17,919 nucleotides of DNA, taken from assembly GCA_019234745.1 (NCBI GenBank), contig JAFAKZ010000029.1, positions 1 through 17,919 on the forward strand. Reading direction: 5' to 3'. Source of the DNA: Burkholderiales bacterium. Its GTDB lineage: Bacteria; Pseudomonadota; Gammaproteobacteria; Burkholderiales; Chitinimonadaceae. Numbering within the stretch: position 1 is the stretch's first letter; each line of letters opens with the position of its first letter. Shown piece by piece: positions 7,841 through 14,585 of this stretch. Made by a program: the position numbers and the translations under genes. The notes under the pieces are model-generated. The model saw nothing but the letters and a program-made list of their open reading frames with translations. It had not been told where the DNA came from and searched no databases.

Positions 7841-8206
7841 ATGCGTAAGCAAAATGGCTTGAGCCTGGTGACCATGCTGCTGGGTGCGATTGTGCTGGGT
7901 CTCGCACTGCTGTTGGTCATTCAGTTGATTCCCGTCTACACGGAGTACTTCAGCGTCAAATCGGTCCTGAAGCAGTTGGCCAATGAACAAGCCGGCGCGC
8001 CGCCAGCCGAGATCCGAGAGAGTTTCGTGAAGCGGGCGTCGATTCAGGATATTTCGTCGGTAAAACCCGATGACCTGGATATCACGCAGGACGCCAACGG
8101 CACGTCGATTTCCGTCACATACCAGGCCAAGGTGCACCTGGTCGCCAATGTGAGCCTGCTGTTCGACTTTTCGGCCCAGGCGCAGCACGGCGCGCCGGCA
8201 CAGTAA
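7841..8206 (+). CDS. Small single-pass membrane protein, DUF4845 type
   Basis: The protein is 121 residues with a basic start (MRKQNG) and one membrane helix at about residues 7-27 (LSLVTMLLGAIVLGLALLLV). A predicted extracytoplasmic domain of about 90 residues follows. Proteins of this kind between lepB and rnc are annotated as DUF4845 in proteobacteria and have no established role. The start resembles a type IV pilin-like N-terminus (short basic leader, then a hydrophobic helix), but there is no clear prepilin cleavage site with a +5 Glu. I chose ATG 7841 over 7829 because TGAGG lies six bases upstream. The stop is one base before the rnc start codon, which points to translational coupling and a shared transcript with lepB and rnc. 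Function is unknown. Confidence 0.75.
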   Translation: MRKQNGLSLVTMLLGAIVLGLALLLVIQLIPVYTEYFSVKSVLKQLANEQAGAPPAEIRESFVKRASIQDISSVKPDDLDITQDANGTSISVTYQAKVHLVANVSLLFDFSAQAQHGAPAQ

Positions 8207-8207
8207 C

Positions 8208-8909
8208 GTGGCGGATACCTATGAAGCATTGGAAGCGGCGCTCACCTACCGCTTCCAGAACCCGGCATTATTGCGGCAGGCCCTCACGCACCGTAGCTTC
8301 GGCCTGCCCCACAACGAACGCCTGGAATTTCTCGGCGACGGCATACTAAACGCCGCCGTCGCCCGCATGCTGTTCGACGCCTTTCCTGAGCGTACCGAGG
8401 GCGAGTTGTCGCGCCTGCGCGCCAGCCTGGTAAAGAAAGAGGCGTTGGCCGAGCTGGCGGGCGAGATCGGCCTGAGCAAGTTCTTGCGGCTGGGTGATGG
8501 CGAGGCACGCAGTGGCGGCTATCAGCGCCCGTCCATTCTTGCCGACACGCTGGAGGCCATCTTCGCGGCCGTCTGTCTTGACAGCGATTTCGCGCAGGCC
8601 GCCACAGTGATCGGCCAGCTTGTCAGCCCCAAGATCGGCGCGCTCGATCCCAGTACGCATGGCAAGGACAACAAGACCTTGCTGCAGGAGTGGCTGCAGG
8701 CGCGCCACAAGCCTTTGCCCCGTTACACCATCGTCAACCAGCGCGGCGAGGCGCACGACCAGCATTTCGTCGTGCAATGCCGGATCGAATCGCATGACCT
8801 GACGACGGAAGGCGAGGGTGCGAGCCGACGGATGGCAGAGCAGGAAGCTGCCGCCCGCGCGCTAGACGGTCTACAGTCGACTCAGGACAAAAAGGGAAAT
8901 CGGCGATGA
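8208..8909 (+). CDS. rnc: Ribonuclease III
   Basis: RNase III is a double-strand-specific endoribonuclease that processes rRNA precursors and many mRNAs. The protein is 233 residues from a GTG start one base after the previous stop. The catalytic domain carries the signature NERLEFLGD at 36-44, with acidic residues E37, E40, D44, D113 and E116 as in the E. coli enzyme. The residue after the signature is Gly instead of the common Ser. A double-stranded RNA-binding domain fills about 155-223, ending RRMAEQEAAARAL. The TGA stop overlaps the era ATG by four bases (ATGA), the classical rnc-era coupling. No truncation is seen. Confidence 0.96.
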   Translation: MADTYEALEAALTYRFQNPALLRQALTHRSFGLPHNERLEFLGDGILNAAVARMLFDAFPERTEGELSRLRASLVKKEALAELAGEIGLSKFLRLGDGEARSGGYQRPSILADTLEAIFAAVCLDSDFAQAATVIGQLVSPKIGALDPSTHGKDNKTLLQEWLQARHKPLPRYTIVNQRGEAHDQHFVVQCRIESHDLTTEGEGASRRMAEQEAAARALDGLQSTQDKKGNRR

Positions 8910-9787
8910 GTTTTCGCACAGGTTTTATCGCCATCGTCGGCCGACCTAACGTCGGGAAATCGACTTTGCTCAACCGCCTGATCGGGCAAAAGATCAGCAT
9001 CGTGTCGCGCAAGGCGCAGACCACACGCCATCGCATCACGGGTATTCGTACCGATGAAGCGGCACAGTACATTTTCGTCGATACGCCGGGCTTCCAGACG
9101 AAGTTCCGGAGCGCACTCAACGAGGCGATGAACCGCGGCGTGACCACGACCTTGGCCGATATCGACGTCGTGCTGTTCGTCATCGAAGCGGGCAAGTTCG
9201 ACAGCCGCGACGCAGCCGTATTGAAGCTGTTACCCCGGAACCAGCCCGTCATCCTGGTGATCAACAAGGCCGACCTGGTCAAGGACAAGGCGCAGCTGTT
9301 GCCTTTCATGGAGCGCATGTCCAAAGAATTCAACTTCCACGCCATCGTGCCGATTTCCGCACAGAAGGTGATGAAGGTCGAAGTCCTGCTCGACGCCATT
9401 GAACCGCTGCTGCCGGAAGGCGAGCCGATGTACGAGGAAGACCAGGTGACGGACCGCTCCGAGCGCTTCCTGGCGGCCGAGCTGATCCGCGAAAAGATCT
9501 TCCGCCTGGTGGGTGACGAGTTGCCCTACTCGACAGCGGTCGAGATCGAGAAATACGAGGAAGAGGGCAATCTGCGCCGTATCTACGCGGCCATCCTGGT
9601 CGACCGCGATGCGCAGAAGGCCATCATCATCGGCAAGGACGGCGAGCGCCTCAAGGAAATCTCCACCCAGGCCCGCACGGACATGGAAAAGATGTTCGAC
9701 GGTAAGGTCTTCCTGGAGGTCTGGGTCAAGGTCAAGAGCGGCTGGGCCGACGATACCCGCATGCTGCGCCAGTTCGGCTACGAATAA
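8906..9787 (+). CDS. era: GTPase Era
   Basis: Era is an essential GTPase that binds the 3' end of 16S rRNA and assists 30S assembly. The protein is 293 residues. The P-loop is GRPNVGKST at 12-20, G3 is DTPG at 59-62, G4 is NKAD at 120-123 and G5 is SAQ at 151-153. The C-terminal KH RNA-binding domain at about 205-293 has the GxxG loop GKDG at 243-246 and ends VKVKSGWADD plus a short tail, as in the family. Its start overlaps the rnc stop by four bases, and recO follows after 23 bases, so rnc-era-recO is very likely one operon. Confidence 0.97.
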   Translation: MSFRTGFIAIVGRPNVGKSTLLNRLIGQKISIVSRKAQTTRHRITGIRTDEAAQYIFVDTPGFQTKFRSALNEAMNRGVTTTLADIDVVLFVIEAGKFDSRDAAVLKLLPRNQPVILVINKADLVKDKAQLLPFMERMSKEFNFHAIVPISAQKVMKVEVLLDAIEPLLPEGEPMYEEDQVTDRSERFLAAELIREKIFRLVGDELPYSTAVEIEKYEEEGNLRRIYAAILVDRDAQKAIIIGKDGERLKEISTQARTDMEKMFDGKVFLEVWVKVKSGWADDTRMLRQFGYE

Positions 9788-9810
9788 GGCACAGGGGCAC
9801 GCGCAGCGCG

Positions 9811-10551
9811 ATGGCAACGAGCTTTGCGGGCAGCAAACAACGTGTCGAAGCGGCGCCGGCTTGGTTGCTGCATAGCTACCCCTACAAGGAAACCAGCCTC
9901 GTCATCGAGGTATTCGAGCGCGAGCGCGGTCGGGTAGCGCTAGTCGCGCGTGGCGCCCGTCGGCCGGCATCGGCCTTGCGCGGCGTGCTGATGGCGTTCC
10001 AGCCGCTCCGCTTGTCCTGGTTCGGCAGCGGCGAATTGCGGACTCTGCATGCGGCAGAATGGCAGGGTGGCGTGCCGCAGCTAACGGGTCTGCCGCTGAT
10101 CTGTGGCTTCTACCTGAACGAACTCATGTTGAAGCTTATGGCGCGCGAGGACCCGCACCCAGAGCTGTTCGACGTCTACACTGCCGCCATCCGTGCACTG
10201 TCTGCCGCGCAAGGGGAGGTCGAGCCCATCTTGCGGCGTTTCGAACTCGCCATGCTCCGGCAATTGGGTTACGGTTTCGAACTGGAGCGCGACGCGCGCG
10301 GCGCGGCCGTGCTGGCGGATGTCGACTATGTTTTCGTCAGCGGAACAGGGCTGTTGCCTGCCTACGCAGGCGGAAGCCATCTTGGTGCCCCCATTGGCGG
10401 ACGAGCCTTGTTGGCCATGGCGCAAAACGACTACCGCGAGCCACGTGATGCACAACAGGCGAAGACCCTGATGCGTGCCCTGCTGGGCGAGTTGCTCGGT
10501 TCTACACCACTGCACACGCGCAATTTGTTGCGCGACCTCCACAAACTTTGA
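9811..10551 (+). CDS. recO: DNA repair protein RecO
   Basis: RecO works with RecR (RecFOR pathway) to load RecA on SSB-coated single-stranded DNA at gaps. The protein is 246 residues. The N-terminal OB-fold is visible in AWLLHSYPYKETSLVIEVFE at about residues 13-32 and in RVALVARGARRP. An all-helical C-terminal domain follows, with LPLICGFYLNELMLKLMARE, then FELAMLRQLGYGFEL and ALLGELLGSTPLHTRNLLRD. No CxxC zinc finger is present, as in many proteobacterial RecO proteins. It sits directly after era as usual. ATG 9811 is chosen because it gives the full OB-fold; no strong Shine-Dalgarno is seen. Confidence 0.93.
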   Translation: MATSFAGSKQRVEAAPAWLLHSYPYKETSLVIEVFERERGRVALVARGARRPASALRGVLMAFQPLRLSWFGSGELRTLHAAEWQGGVPQLTGLPLICGFYLNELMLKLMAREDPHPELFDVYTAAIRALSAAQGEVEPILRRFELAMLRQLGYGFELERDARGAAVLADVDYVFVSGTGLLPAYAGGSHLGAPIGGRALLAMAQNDYREPRDAQQAKTLMRALLGELLGSTPLHTRNLLRDLHKL

Positions 10552-10589
10552 GAAGGGTCGTCTGTCTCAACGATAGCGAACAAGGTTCC

Positions 10590-10973
10590 ATGATCTACGG
10601 CATCGGTACCGACCTGGTGGAAATTCAGCGAATACGCGCTGCCTATGCCCGGCATGGTGAGCGATTTATCCTGCGACTGCTGTCACCGGCCGAGCGTGCT
10701 CGCGTAGGTGACTTCGCTGACCCAGGCCCCTACCTGGCCAAGCGTTGGGCGGCCAAGGAGGCGTTTTCCAAAGCGCTAGGCACGGGCGTCATGCCGCCCG
10801 TGACGCTGGCGGGCATCACGGTGGCGAGCGACGCAAGCGGGAAGCCAGTCCTGGCATTCGACGATGCCATCCAGGCCTATATGTCTGAGCGCGGCATCAC
10901 ACGCGCCCATTTGTCGCTCAGCGATGAGCGACTATCGGCCGTGGCCTTCGTGATACTGGAATGCGAGGGCTAG
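10590..10973 (+). CDS. acpS: Holo-[acyl-carrier-protein] synthase
   Basis: AcpS transfers 4'-phosphopantetheine from coenzyme A to apo-ACP, activating fatty-acid synthesis. From ATG 10590 the protein is 127 residues, the normal AcpS length. It begins MIYGIGTDLVEIQRI with the magnesium-binding D8. The second signature, KRWAAKEAFSKALGTG at 51-66, supplies the catalytic E57. HLSLSDE near the C-terminus is the usual third motif. A TTG at 10548 in the same frame would add 14 residues but falls inside recO and breaks the family N-terminus. AAGG at 10582-10585 precedes the chosen start. It follows recO after 38 bases, and pdxJ, which often separates the two, is absent. Confidence 0.94.
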   Translation: MIYGIGTDLVEIQRIRAAYARHGERFILRLLSPAERARVGDFADPGPYLAKRWAAKEAFSKALGTGVMPPVTLAGITVASDASGKPVLAFDDAIQAYMSERGITRAHLSLSDERLSAVAFVILECEG

Positions 10974-11000
10974 CGTCGGGTATAAAGACTAAAGACCAAA

Positions 11001-11035
11001 TGGACACACGGCTGTACGGGTATGCATAATGCATA
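11001..11035 (+). promoter_or_regulatory. Sigma-70-type promoter candidate overlapping a 15-bp palindrome
   Basis: TGGACA at 11001-11006 is followed after 18 bases by CATAAT at 11025-11030, a fair match to -35 and -10 boxes. The palindrome TATGCAT-A-ATGCATA at 11021-11035 (7-bp arms) covers the -10 box, so a bound repressor would block RNA polymerase. Transcription would start near 11037, about 47 bases before the STAS-like gene. The binding protein is unknown. Confidence 0.45.
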
Positions 11036-11083
11036 TTTCCGCGCCCGTGTTCGTTGAACATTCCAGGCAACATGGAGAGCAGG

Positions 11084-11446
11084 ATGATTGCAATTGAACA
11101 CAAGGCCCATTGCGTGTTGGCTTCCGTTGCGGGAGAGTTTACGCTGGCCGACTACAAGGAATTCGAAGACAACGTCCTTTACCAGATGCGGTTTCAGGGC
11201 AAGCCGAACCTGATGTTCGATTTGACGGAGATGCTTGGCTATACGCTAGACGTCGTATGGGAAGAGATTCGCTTCAGCCGAGAACATCGCAGTGAGTTTG
11301 GCCGTATCGCCATCGTGACCAACGACCAATGGACGACCTGGGCGGCCTGGATTGCCCGCTTGTTCGTGGATACCGATGTGCAGATTTTCGACAGCGCCGC
11401 CGAGGCGGAGAGCTGGTTGATCGACGCAGTGCCGGCGCTAGGATAA
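11084..11446 (+). CDS. SpoIIAA-like/STAS-type protein
   Basis: This is a 120-residue soluble protein. Its pattern GEFTLADYKEFED, then LMFDLTEMLGY, then IRFSREHRSEFGRIAIVTND, QWTTWAAWIARLF and AEAESWL near the end, fits the SpoIIAA-like family (PF11964). These have a STAS-like fold and occur as single-domain proteins of unknown role. Some STAS proteins act in anti-anti-sigma switches or bind lipids, but no phospho-acceptor site can be identified here. ATG 11084 is preferred because GGAG at 11074-11077 sits six bases upstream and this gives the usual family length. In-frame starts at 11054 (TTG) and 11072 are possible. The 573-aa gene starts nine bases after its stop, so the two are probably cotranscribed. 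Confidence 0.8.
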   Translation: MIAIEHKAHCVLASVAGEFTLADYKEFEDNVLYQMRFQGKPNLMFDLTEMLGYTLDVVWEEIRFSREHRSEFGRIAIVTNDQWTTWAAWIARLFVDTDVQIFDSAAEAESWLIDAVPALG

Positions 11447-11455
11447 TGTAGGCTC

Positions 11456-13177
11456 ATGCTGAAGCTGTTCGGTTCACTGTCGGGAATGGTCAAACGGGAA
11501 CTCGACCCGCTGGCCGATGCGCGTTCCGCCGGGGCGTGGATGAAAGAGCTGCGTCTGCAGCACGACATCGCCGGCCAACTGCAGGGTGTGCGCGAGTTGC
11601 TGGCCAGCATCGAGCTACGGCGCCCCCTGGGCCTTGAAACGCTGAAAGCGCTTTTCGTCGTGGACGAGCAGATCCAGCCGACGTTCGAGCAGGTAAAACA
11701 GCAATACATCCAGAACCCGCGTGCCGGCAAGGCGATCGAAGAGCGCCTGTGGGACATGATCGTCGGCATGTCGCGCGCCATGCTGTCGGCCTACCATCCC
11801 TTCATCCGCCTGGAAAATCCCAAGCCCGAAGAGGAAATCGGCTTCCAGCAGGCGACTGCAGCCATGTTGGCGCGCGCCCTGCGCTACGTGGGTATCCAGG
11901 TCAAGTGGCACTTCTTCCGCTTCCAGGCGCCGCCCTCGGCCCTGTGGTCGACGGCCAACCAGCTGTATCGCCTCGCCGAGGTCAGCGGCATCGACAGCGA
12001 CCCGCTTAATCTCTACCCGAGTGCAGAGCCGCACCCTACCTCGTGTGCCGACGAATTCATCCGCATCCAGATGCTGGCTACGCTGAACAACGGCAACTTT
12101 AGCCTGCGTCAATTCGATTGGGCTGACCGCTGGCTTGCCAGCTGGTCGCGCCATGTGCAGGTGGAACGGAAATACCGAGACGGCATACATCAGTTCTGCG
12201 TGAACCTGGCTGAGCCAACGGGACCCGCCAAGATTCATGAGGCCGTTGAAGGCGAGATGATGCGTTTTTGGGGCGTCACCGAGCTGCTGGCTGAAATGAA
12301 TCGGGTGATGCACCAACTGGAAGTGGGTGATTCGCCCACGCGGCTCGGGCTGGGCGACGATGCACGCATGCCTGCTTGCCTTGACTTCATGCGCCAACTG
12401 GAAATCCTGTGGTCGCGCGAGCGCAGCCAACAGGCACATCGCAGCGAGCGTACGCGTGTCAGCAAGCTGGTGCAGGTGGCATCCAGCCTCGTTGTCATTT
12501 TCTCTGCCGTGCGTTTTGACGACGAACGAGCGATGTCCCGCGCCACGGCCCGCCATGCGCCCGATAACGACGAAGTCATGGACATGAAGCTCTATGGCTA
12601 CGTCACGGAGCGCACCAAGCAGAAGCTTGCGTCCATGCAGGCGCGCAACCATGCCTATGTCAGCAAGGCCAAGACTATCGAATACGATTCCTGGGTGATC
12701 GAAAATGAATCGGAAGGGGGCTTTGGTGCCGTCCTGCCGATCGAGGGTCACGACTGGGTGCGCCTGGGCGTGTTGCTGGCCTTGCGCAATACCGAGCAGG
12801 ACAACTGGATGATCGCCGTCGTGCGCCGGCTGAATCGTATCAATCCCCAACAACTGTACGCAGGCGTGCAGATTTTGAGCAGCACGCCTGTGTCGGTCAG
12901 TATGAAATCGCTGGAGGCGGAGCGCAATGCGCCTGCTGCCATCGAGGGCATCGATACGGTAGGCCTCGTGTTGCCGAAGAGCGGCCTCTACATCCCCTAT
13001 ATCGCCGACGGCAAGCGGGCGAATAGCCTGATGATGCATTCCGCCGACTACGCGCCGGGGCGCCTGTACCACGTGGTGGCGCGTGACAAGTCTTTCGTCG
13101 TGCGCATTGGCGATACGCTGGAGAAGGGTGCCGACTGGATTTGGGCCGTCGTGGAGTTGATGCGCCGCGACGCGTGA
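11456..13177 (+). CDS. Conserved-looking 573-aa protein, unrecognised, with possible degenerate PilZ-like C-terminal region
   Basis: I do not recognise this protein. No signal peptide or convincing membrane helix is seen, so it is probably cytoplasmic. Residues 1-340 look mostly helical (LRLQHDIAGQLQGVRELLAS, LWDMIVGMSRAMLSAYHPFI). Residues about 410-482 read like a beta-barrel. WVIENESEGGFG (413-424) carries the N-x-S-x-x-G part of the PilZ c-di-GMP motif. VRLGVLLALRN, then WMIAVVRRLNRI and YAGVQILSSTPV, resemble the later PilZ strands. The usual RxxxR half is not directly in front of it, so c-di-GMP binding is uncertain. A second beta-rich part, about 500-570, ends the protein. It follows a STAS-like gene by nine bases and is closed by a terminator. 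Codon use looks like its neighbours. Confidence 0.7.
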   Translation: MLKLFGSLSGMVKRELDPLADARSAGAWMKELRLQHDIAGQLQGVRELLASIELRRPLGLETLKALFVVDEQIQPTFEQVKQQYIQNPRAGKAIEERLWDMIVGMSRAMLSAYHPFIRLENPKPEEEIGFQQATAAMLARALRYVGIQVKWHFFRFQAPPSALWSTANQLYRLAEVSGIDSDPLNLYPSAEPHPTSCADEFIRIQMLATLNNGNFSLRQFDWADRWLASWSRHVQVERKYRDGIHQFCVNLAEPTGPAKIHEAVEGEMMRFWGVTELLAEMNRVMHQLEVGDSPTRLGLGDDARMPACLDFMRQLEILWSRERSQQAHRSERTRVSKLVQVASSLVVIFSAVRFDDERAMSRATARHAPDNDEVMDMKLYGYVTERTKQKLASMQARNHAYVSKAKTIEYDSWVIENESEGGFGAVLPIEGHDWVRLGVLLALRNTEQDNWMIAVVRRLNRINPQQLYAGVQILSSTPVSVSMKSLEAERNAPAAIEGIDTVGLVLPKSGLYIPYIADGKRANSLMMHSADYAPGRLYHVVARDKSFVVRIGDTLEKGADWIWAVVELMRRDA

Positions 13178-13201
13178 TTGCGCGACGAGCCTAGGCAATA
13201 A

Positions 13202-13229
13202 AAAAGCGCCAGCAAATGCTGGCGCTTTT
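13202..13229. terminator. Bidirectional rho-independent terminator between the 573-aa gene and mdh
   Basis: GCGCCAGC (13206-13213) and GCTGGCGC (13218-13225) form an 8-bp stem around a 4-base loop. AAAA precedes it and TTTT follows, so it has a T-run on either strand. It sits 24 bases after the plus-strand stop and just after the minus-strand mdh stop, so it can end both convergent transcripts. Confidence 0.9.
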
Positions 13230-13246
13230 CTTTACCGCTTGGGCGA

Positions 13247-14233
13247 TCAACCCAGGAGGTGGGCCACACCAGCGCGCTCTTCTTCCAGCTCGGCCAGCGT
13301 GAAGTCCATACGTTCACGCGAGAAGGCATCGATTTCCAGGCCGGTGACACGGGTGTATTCGCCGTTGGCGCAAGTGACGGGCACGCCGTACATCACGCCT
13401 TCGGGGATGCCGTAGGAACCATCGGACGGAATGCCCATGGTGACCCACTTGCCGTTCGTGCCCAGCACCCAGTCACGGATGTGGTCGATGGCAGCGTTGG
13501 CCGCCGATGCAGCCGAGGACAGGCCGCGTGCTTCGATAATGGCTGCGCCGCGCTTGCCAACCTTGGGCAGGAAGACTTCGCGGTTCCAGGCTTCGTCGTT
13601 GACCTTGTCCTTGAGCGACACGCCGCCGGCTGTGGCGAAACGGTAGTCCGGGTACATCGTCGGGCTGTGGTTGCCCCACACGGTCAGCTTCTCGATCTCG
13701 GCCACGGCCACGCCGGCCTTTTCGGCCAGTTGCGACAGGGCGCGGTTGTGGTCCAGGCGCAGCATGGCGGTGAAGTTCTTGGCTGGCAGGTCCGGGGCCG
13801 ACTTCATGGCGATGTAGGCGTTCGTGTTGGCCGGATTGCCGACAACCAGCACCTTTACGTCACGGCTGGCGACCTTGTTGAGCGCGGCGCCTTGGGCGGT
13901 AAAGATCTTGGCGTTTTCCAGCAGCAGGTCCTTGCGCTCCATGCCTGGACCGCGGGGGCGGGCGCCGACCAGCATGGCGACGTCGACATCCTTGAAGGCA
14001 ACCAGCGGGTCGTCCGTGCCGACCATGCCAGCCAAGAGCGGGAAGGCGCAGTCTTCCAGTTCCATCATCACGCCCTTGAGCGCTGCCTGGGCCTTTTCCA
14101 TCGGCAGTTCCAGCATCTGCAGGATGACGGGCTGGTCCTTGCCCAGCATCTCGCCGGAAGCAATACGGAACAGCAGGCTGTAGCCGATTTGGCCGGCTGC
14201 GCCGGTGACGGCAACGCGAACGGGTTTCTTCAT
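13247..14233 (-). CDS. mdh: Malate dehydrogenase (cytosolic-type NAD-dependent)
   Basis: MDH interconverts malate and oxaloacetate with NAD in the TCA cycle. From the ATG at 14233 (minus strand) the protein is 328 residues. The nucleotide-binding motif is VTGAAGQIGYSLLFRIASGE at 9-28. Substrate arginines are in GARPRGPGMERKD (R92, R98 region). The catalytic pair is D161 in LRLDHNRA and H189 in VWGNHSPTMYPD. These features mark the cytosolic/chloroplast-like MDH type found in Burkholderiales, distinct from E. coli Mdh. An upstream extension to 14296 is open but not part of the family. AGGAGC, seven bases before ATG 14233, fixes the start. It is divergent from the GntR regulator and sdh genes, so co-regulation of TCA enzymes is plausible. 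Confidence 0.96.
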   Translation of the reverse strand: MKKPVRVAVTGAAGQIGYSLLFRIASGEMLGKDQPVILQMLELPMEKAQAALKGVMMELEDCAFPLLAGMVGTDDPLVAFKDVDVAMLVGARPRGPGMERKDLLLENAKIFTAQGAALNKVASRDVKVLVVGNPANTNAYIAMKSAPDLPAKNFTAMLRLDHNRALSQLAEKAGVAVAEIEKLTVWGNHSPTMYPDYRFATAGGVSLKDKVNDEAWNREVFLPKVGKRGAAIIEARGLSSAASAANAAIDHIRDWVLGTNGKWVTMGIPSDGSYGIPEGVMYGVPVTCANGEYTRVTGLEIDAFSRERMDFTLAELEEERAGVAHLLG

Positions 14234-14341
14234 GGAAAGTGCTCCTGAATGACGGGGAAATGAAGCAGGCCCGCTCGCGACGGCTTCGGACAACACACGC
14301 CAAGCCTCGCGCCGGGTCTACGACGGTTGCAGCGCTCCTGA

Positions 14342-14404
14342 GCCGCTAACAAAACACTTCTGGCCTAACCCGCACGACGACGTCAGAACGGTTTTGTTAG
14401 CGGC
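14342..14404. repeat. Long hairpin in the mdh upstream region
   Basis: GCCGCTAACAAAAC at 14342-14355 pairs perfectly with GTTTTGTTAGCGGC at 14391-14404. After a 2x2 mismatch, seven more positions pair (14358-14364 with 14382-14388, one a G-T wobble), around a 17-base loop. There is no T-run on either side, so it is not a standard terminator. If mdh starts transcription near 14426, the hairpin lies in the mdh mRNA leader. It carries ACGACGTCA at the base of its right arm, also found in the lepA-lepB element. Confidence 0.8.
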
Positions 14405-14432
14405 ACCTATGATGCAGCGCAGCGATGAAGCG

Positions 14433-14441
14433 AGTCTAGCA
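14433..14441 (-). promoter_or_regulatory. Extended -10 promoter candidate for mdh
   Basis: On the minus strand TGCTAGACT (14441 to 14433) fits an extended -10 box, TGnTAnnnT. No strong -35 box is seen at the usual distance. Transcription would begin near 14426, giving mdh a leader of about 190 bases that includes the long hairpin. Confidence 0.3.
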
Positions 14442-14506
14442 CCTCAAGTCGCTGAAATCACCCGGTTTCCGATGAATTTTCGGGCAATGTGGCATTCATA
14501 CTTATA

Positions 14507-14518
14507 TCTTATATAAGA
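14507..14518. promoter_or_regulatory. 12-bp perfect palindrome, probable regulator operator
   Basis: TCTTATATAAGA is self-complementary across all 12 bases and lies just upstream of the -35 box of the regulator gene, between the divergent mdh and GntR/sdh genes. Such short AT-rich palindromes are typical dimeric-regulator sites. The adjacent GntR-family protein is the obvious candidate ligand, but this is inference. Confidence 0.5.
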
Positions 14519-14524
14519 CTGAAT

Positions 14525-14553
14525 TGGACATTGCGCCGTCGATGGCGTATAAA
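14525..14553 (+). promoter_or_regulatory. Sigma-70-type promoter of the GntR regulator
   Basis: TGGACA at 14525-14530, a 17-base spacer, then TATAAA at 14548-14553 closely match the -35 and -10 consensus. Transcription would begin around 14560, 26 bases before the GTG start. Confidence 0.65.
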
Positions 14554-14560
14554 GCTGCAA

Positions 14561-14570
14561 ACCATATGGT
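14561..14570. promoter_or_regulatory. 10-bp palindrome at the predicted transcription start of the GntR gene
   Basis: ACCATATGGT is a perfect palindrome placed at about +1 to +10 of the predicted transcript. A protein bound here would block initiation, so autoregulation is plausible. Its sequence differs from the upstream TCTTATATAAGA site. Confidence 0.4.
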
Positions 14571-14585
14571 GTATAGGTACGCGAA

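Larger units (their letters stand above)
14234..14585. other. Divergent mdh / GntR control region
   Basis: This 352-bp interval holds no gene that I can support. From left to right it contains the mdh ribosome-binding site (14241-14246, minus), an unremarkable stretch to about 14340, and a 63-bp hairpin (14342-14404). A possible mdh promoter (14433-14441, minus), two perfect palindromes (14507-14518 and 14561-14570) and a plus-strand promoter (14525-14553) follow. It becomes noticeably AT-rich between about 14495 and 14580, as control regions often do. Confidence 0.7.

Noticed and set aside
7841..7911. Type IV pilin-like signal in the small membrane protein before rnc
   Set aside because: There is a short basic leader and a hydrophobic helix, but no clear G|F/M cleavage context followed by Glu at +5.
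10548..10589. TTG-started longer AcpS
   Set aside because: It starts within the last codon of recO and adds 14 residues before the conserved MIYGIGTD start.
11615..13198. 527-codon open frame on the minus strand opposite the 573-aa gene
   Set aside because: The plus-strand gene has a start nine bases after its neighbour and a terminator at its end. The antisense frame has no ribosome-binding site, begins in the terminator region and shows shadow-type composition.
13259..14248. 329-codon open frame on the plus strand opposite mdh
   Set aside because: mdh is certain from its catalytic motifs; the opposite frame is His/Gly/Val-rich shadow sequence.
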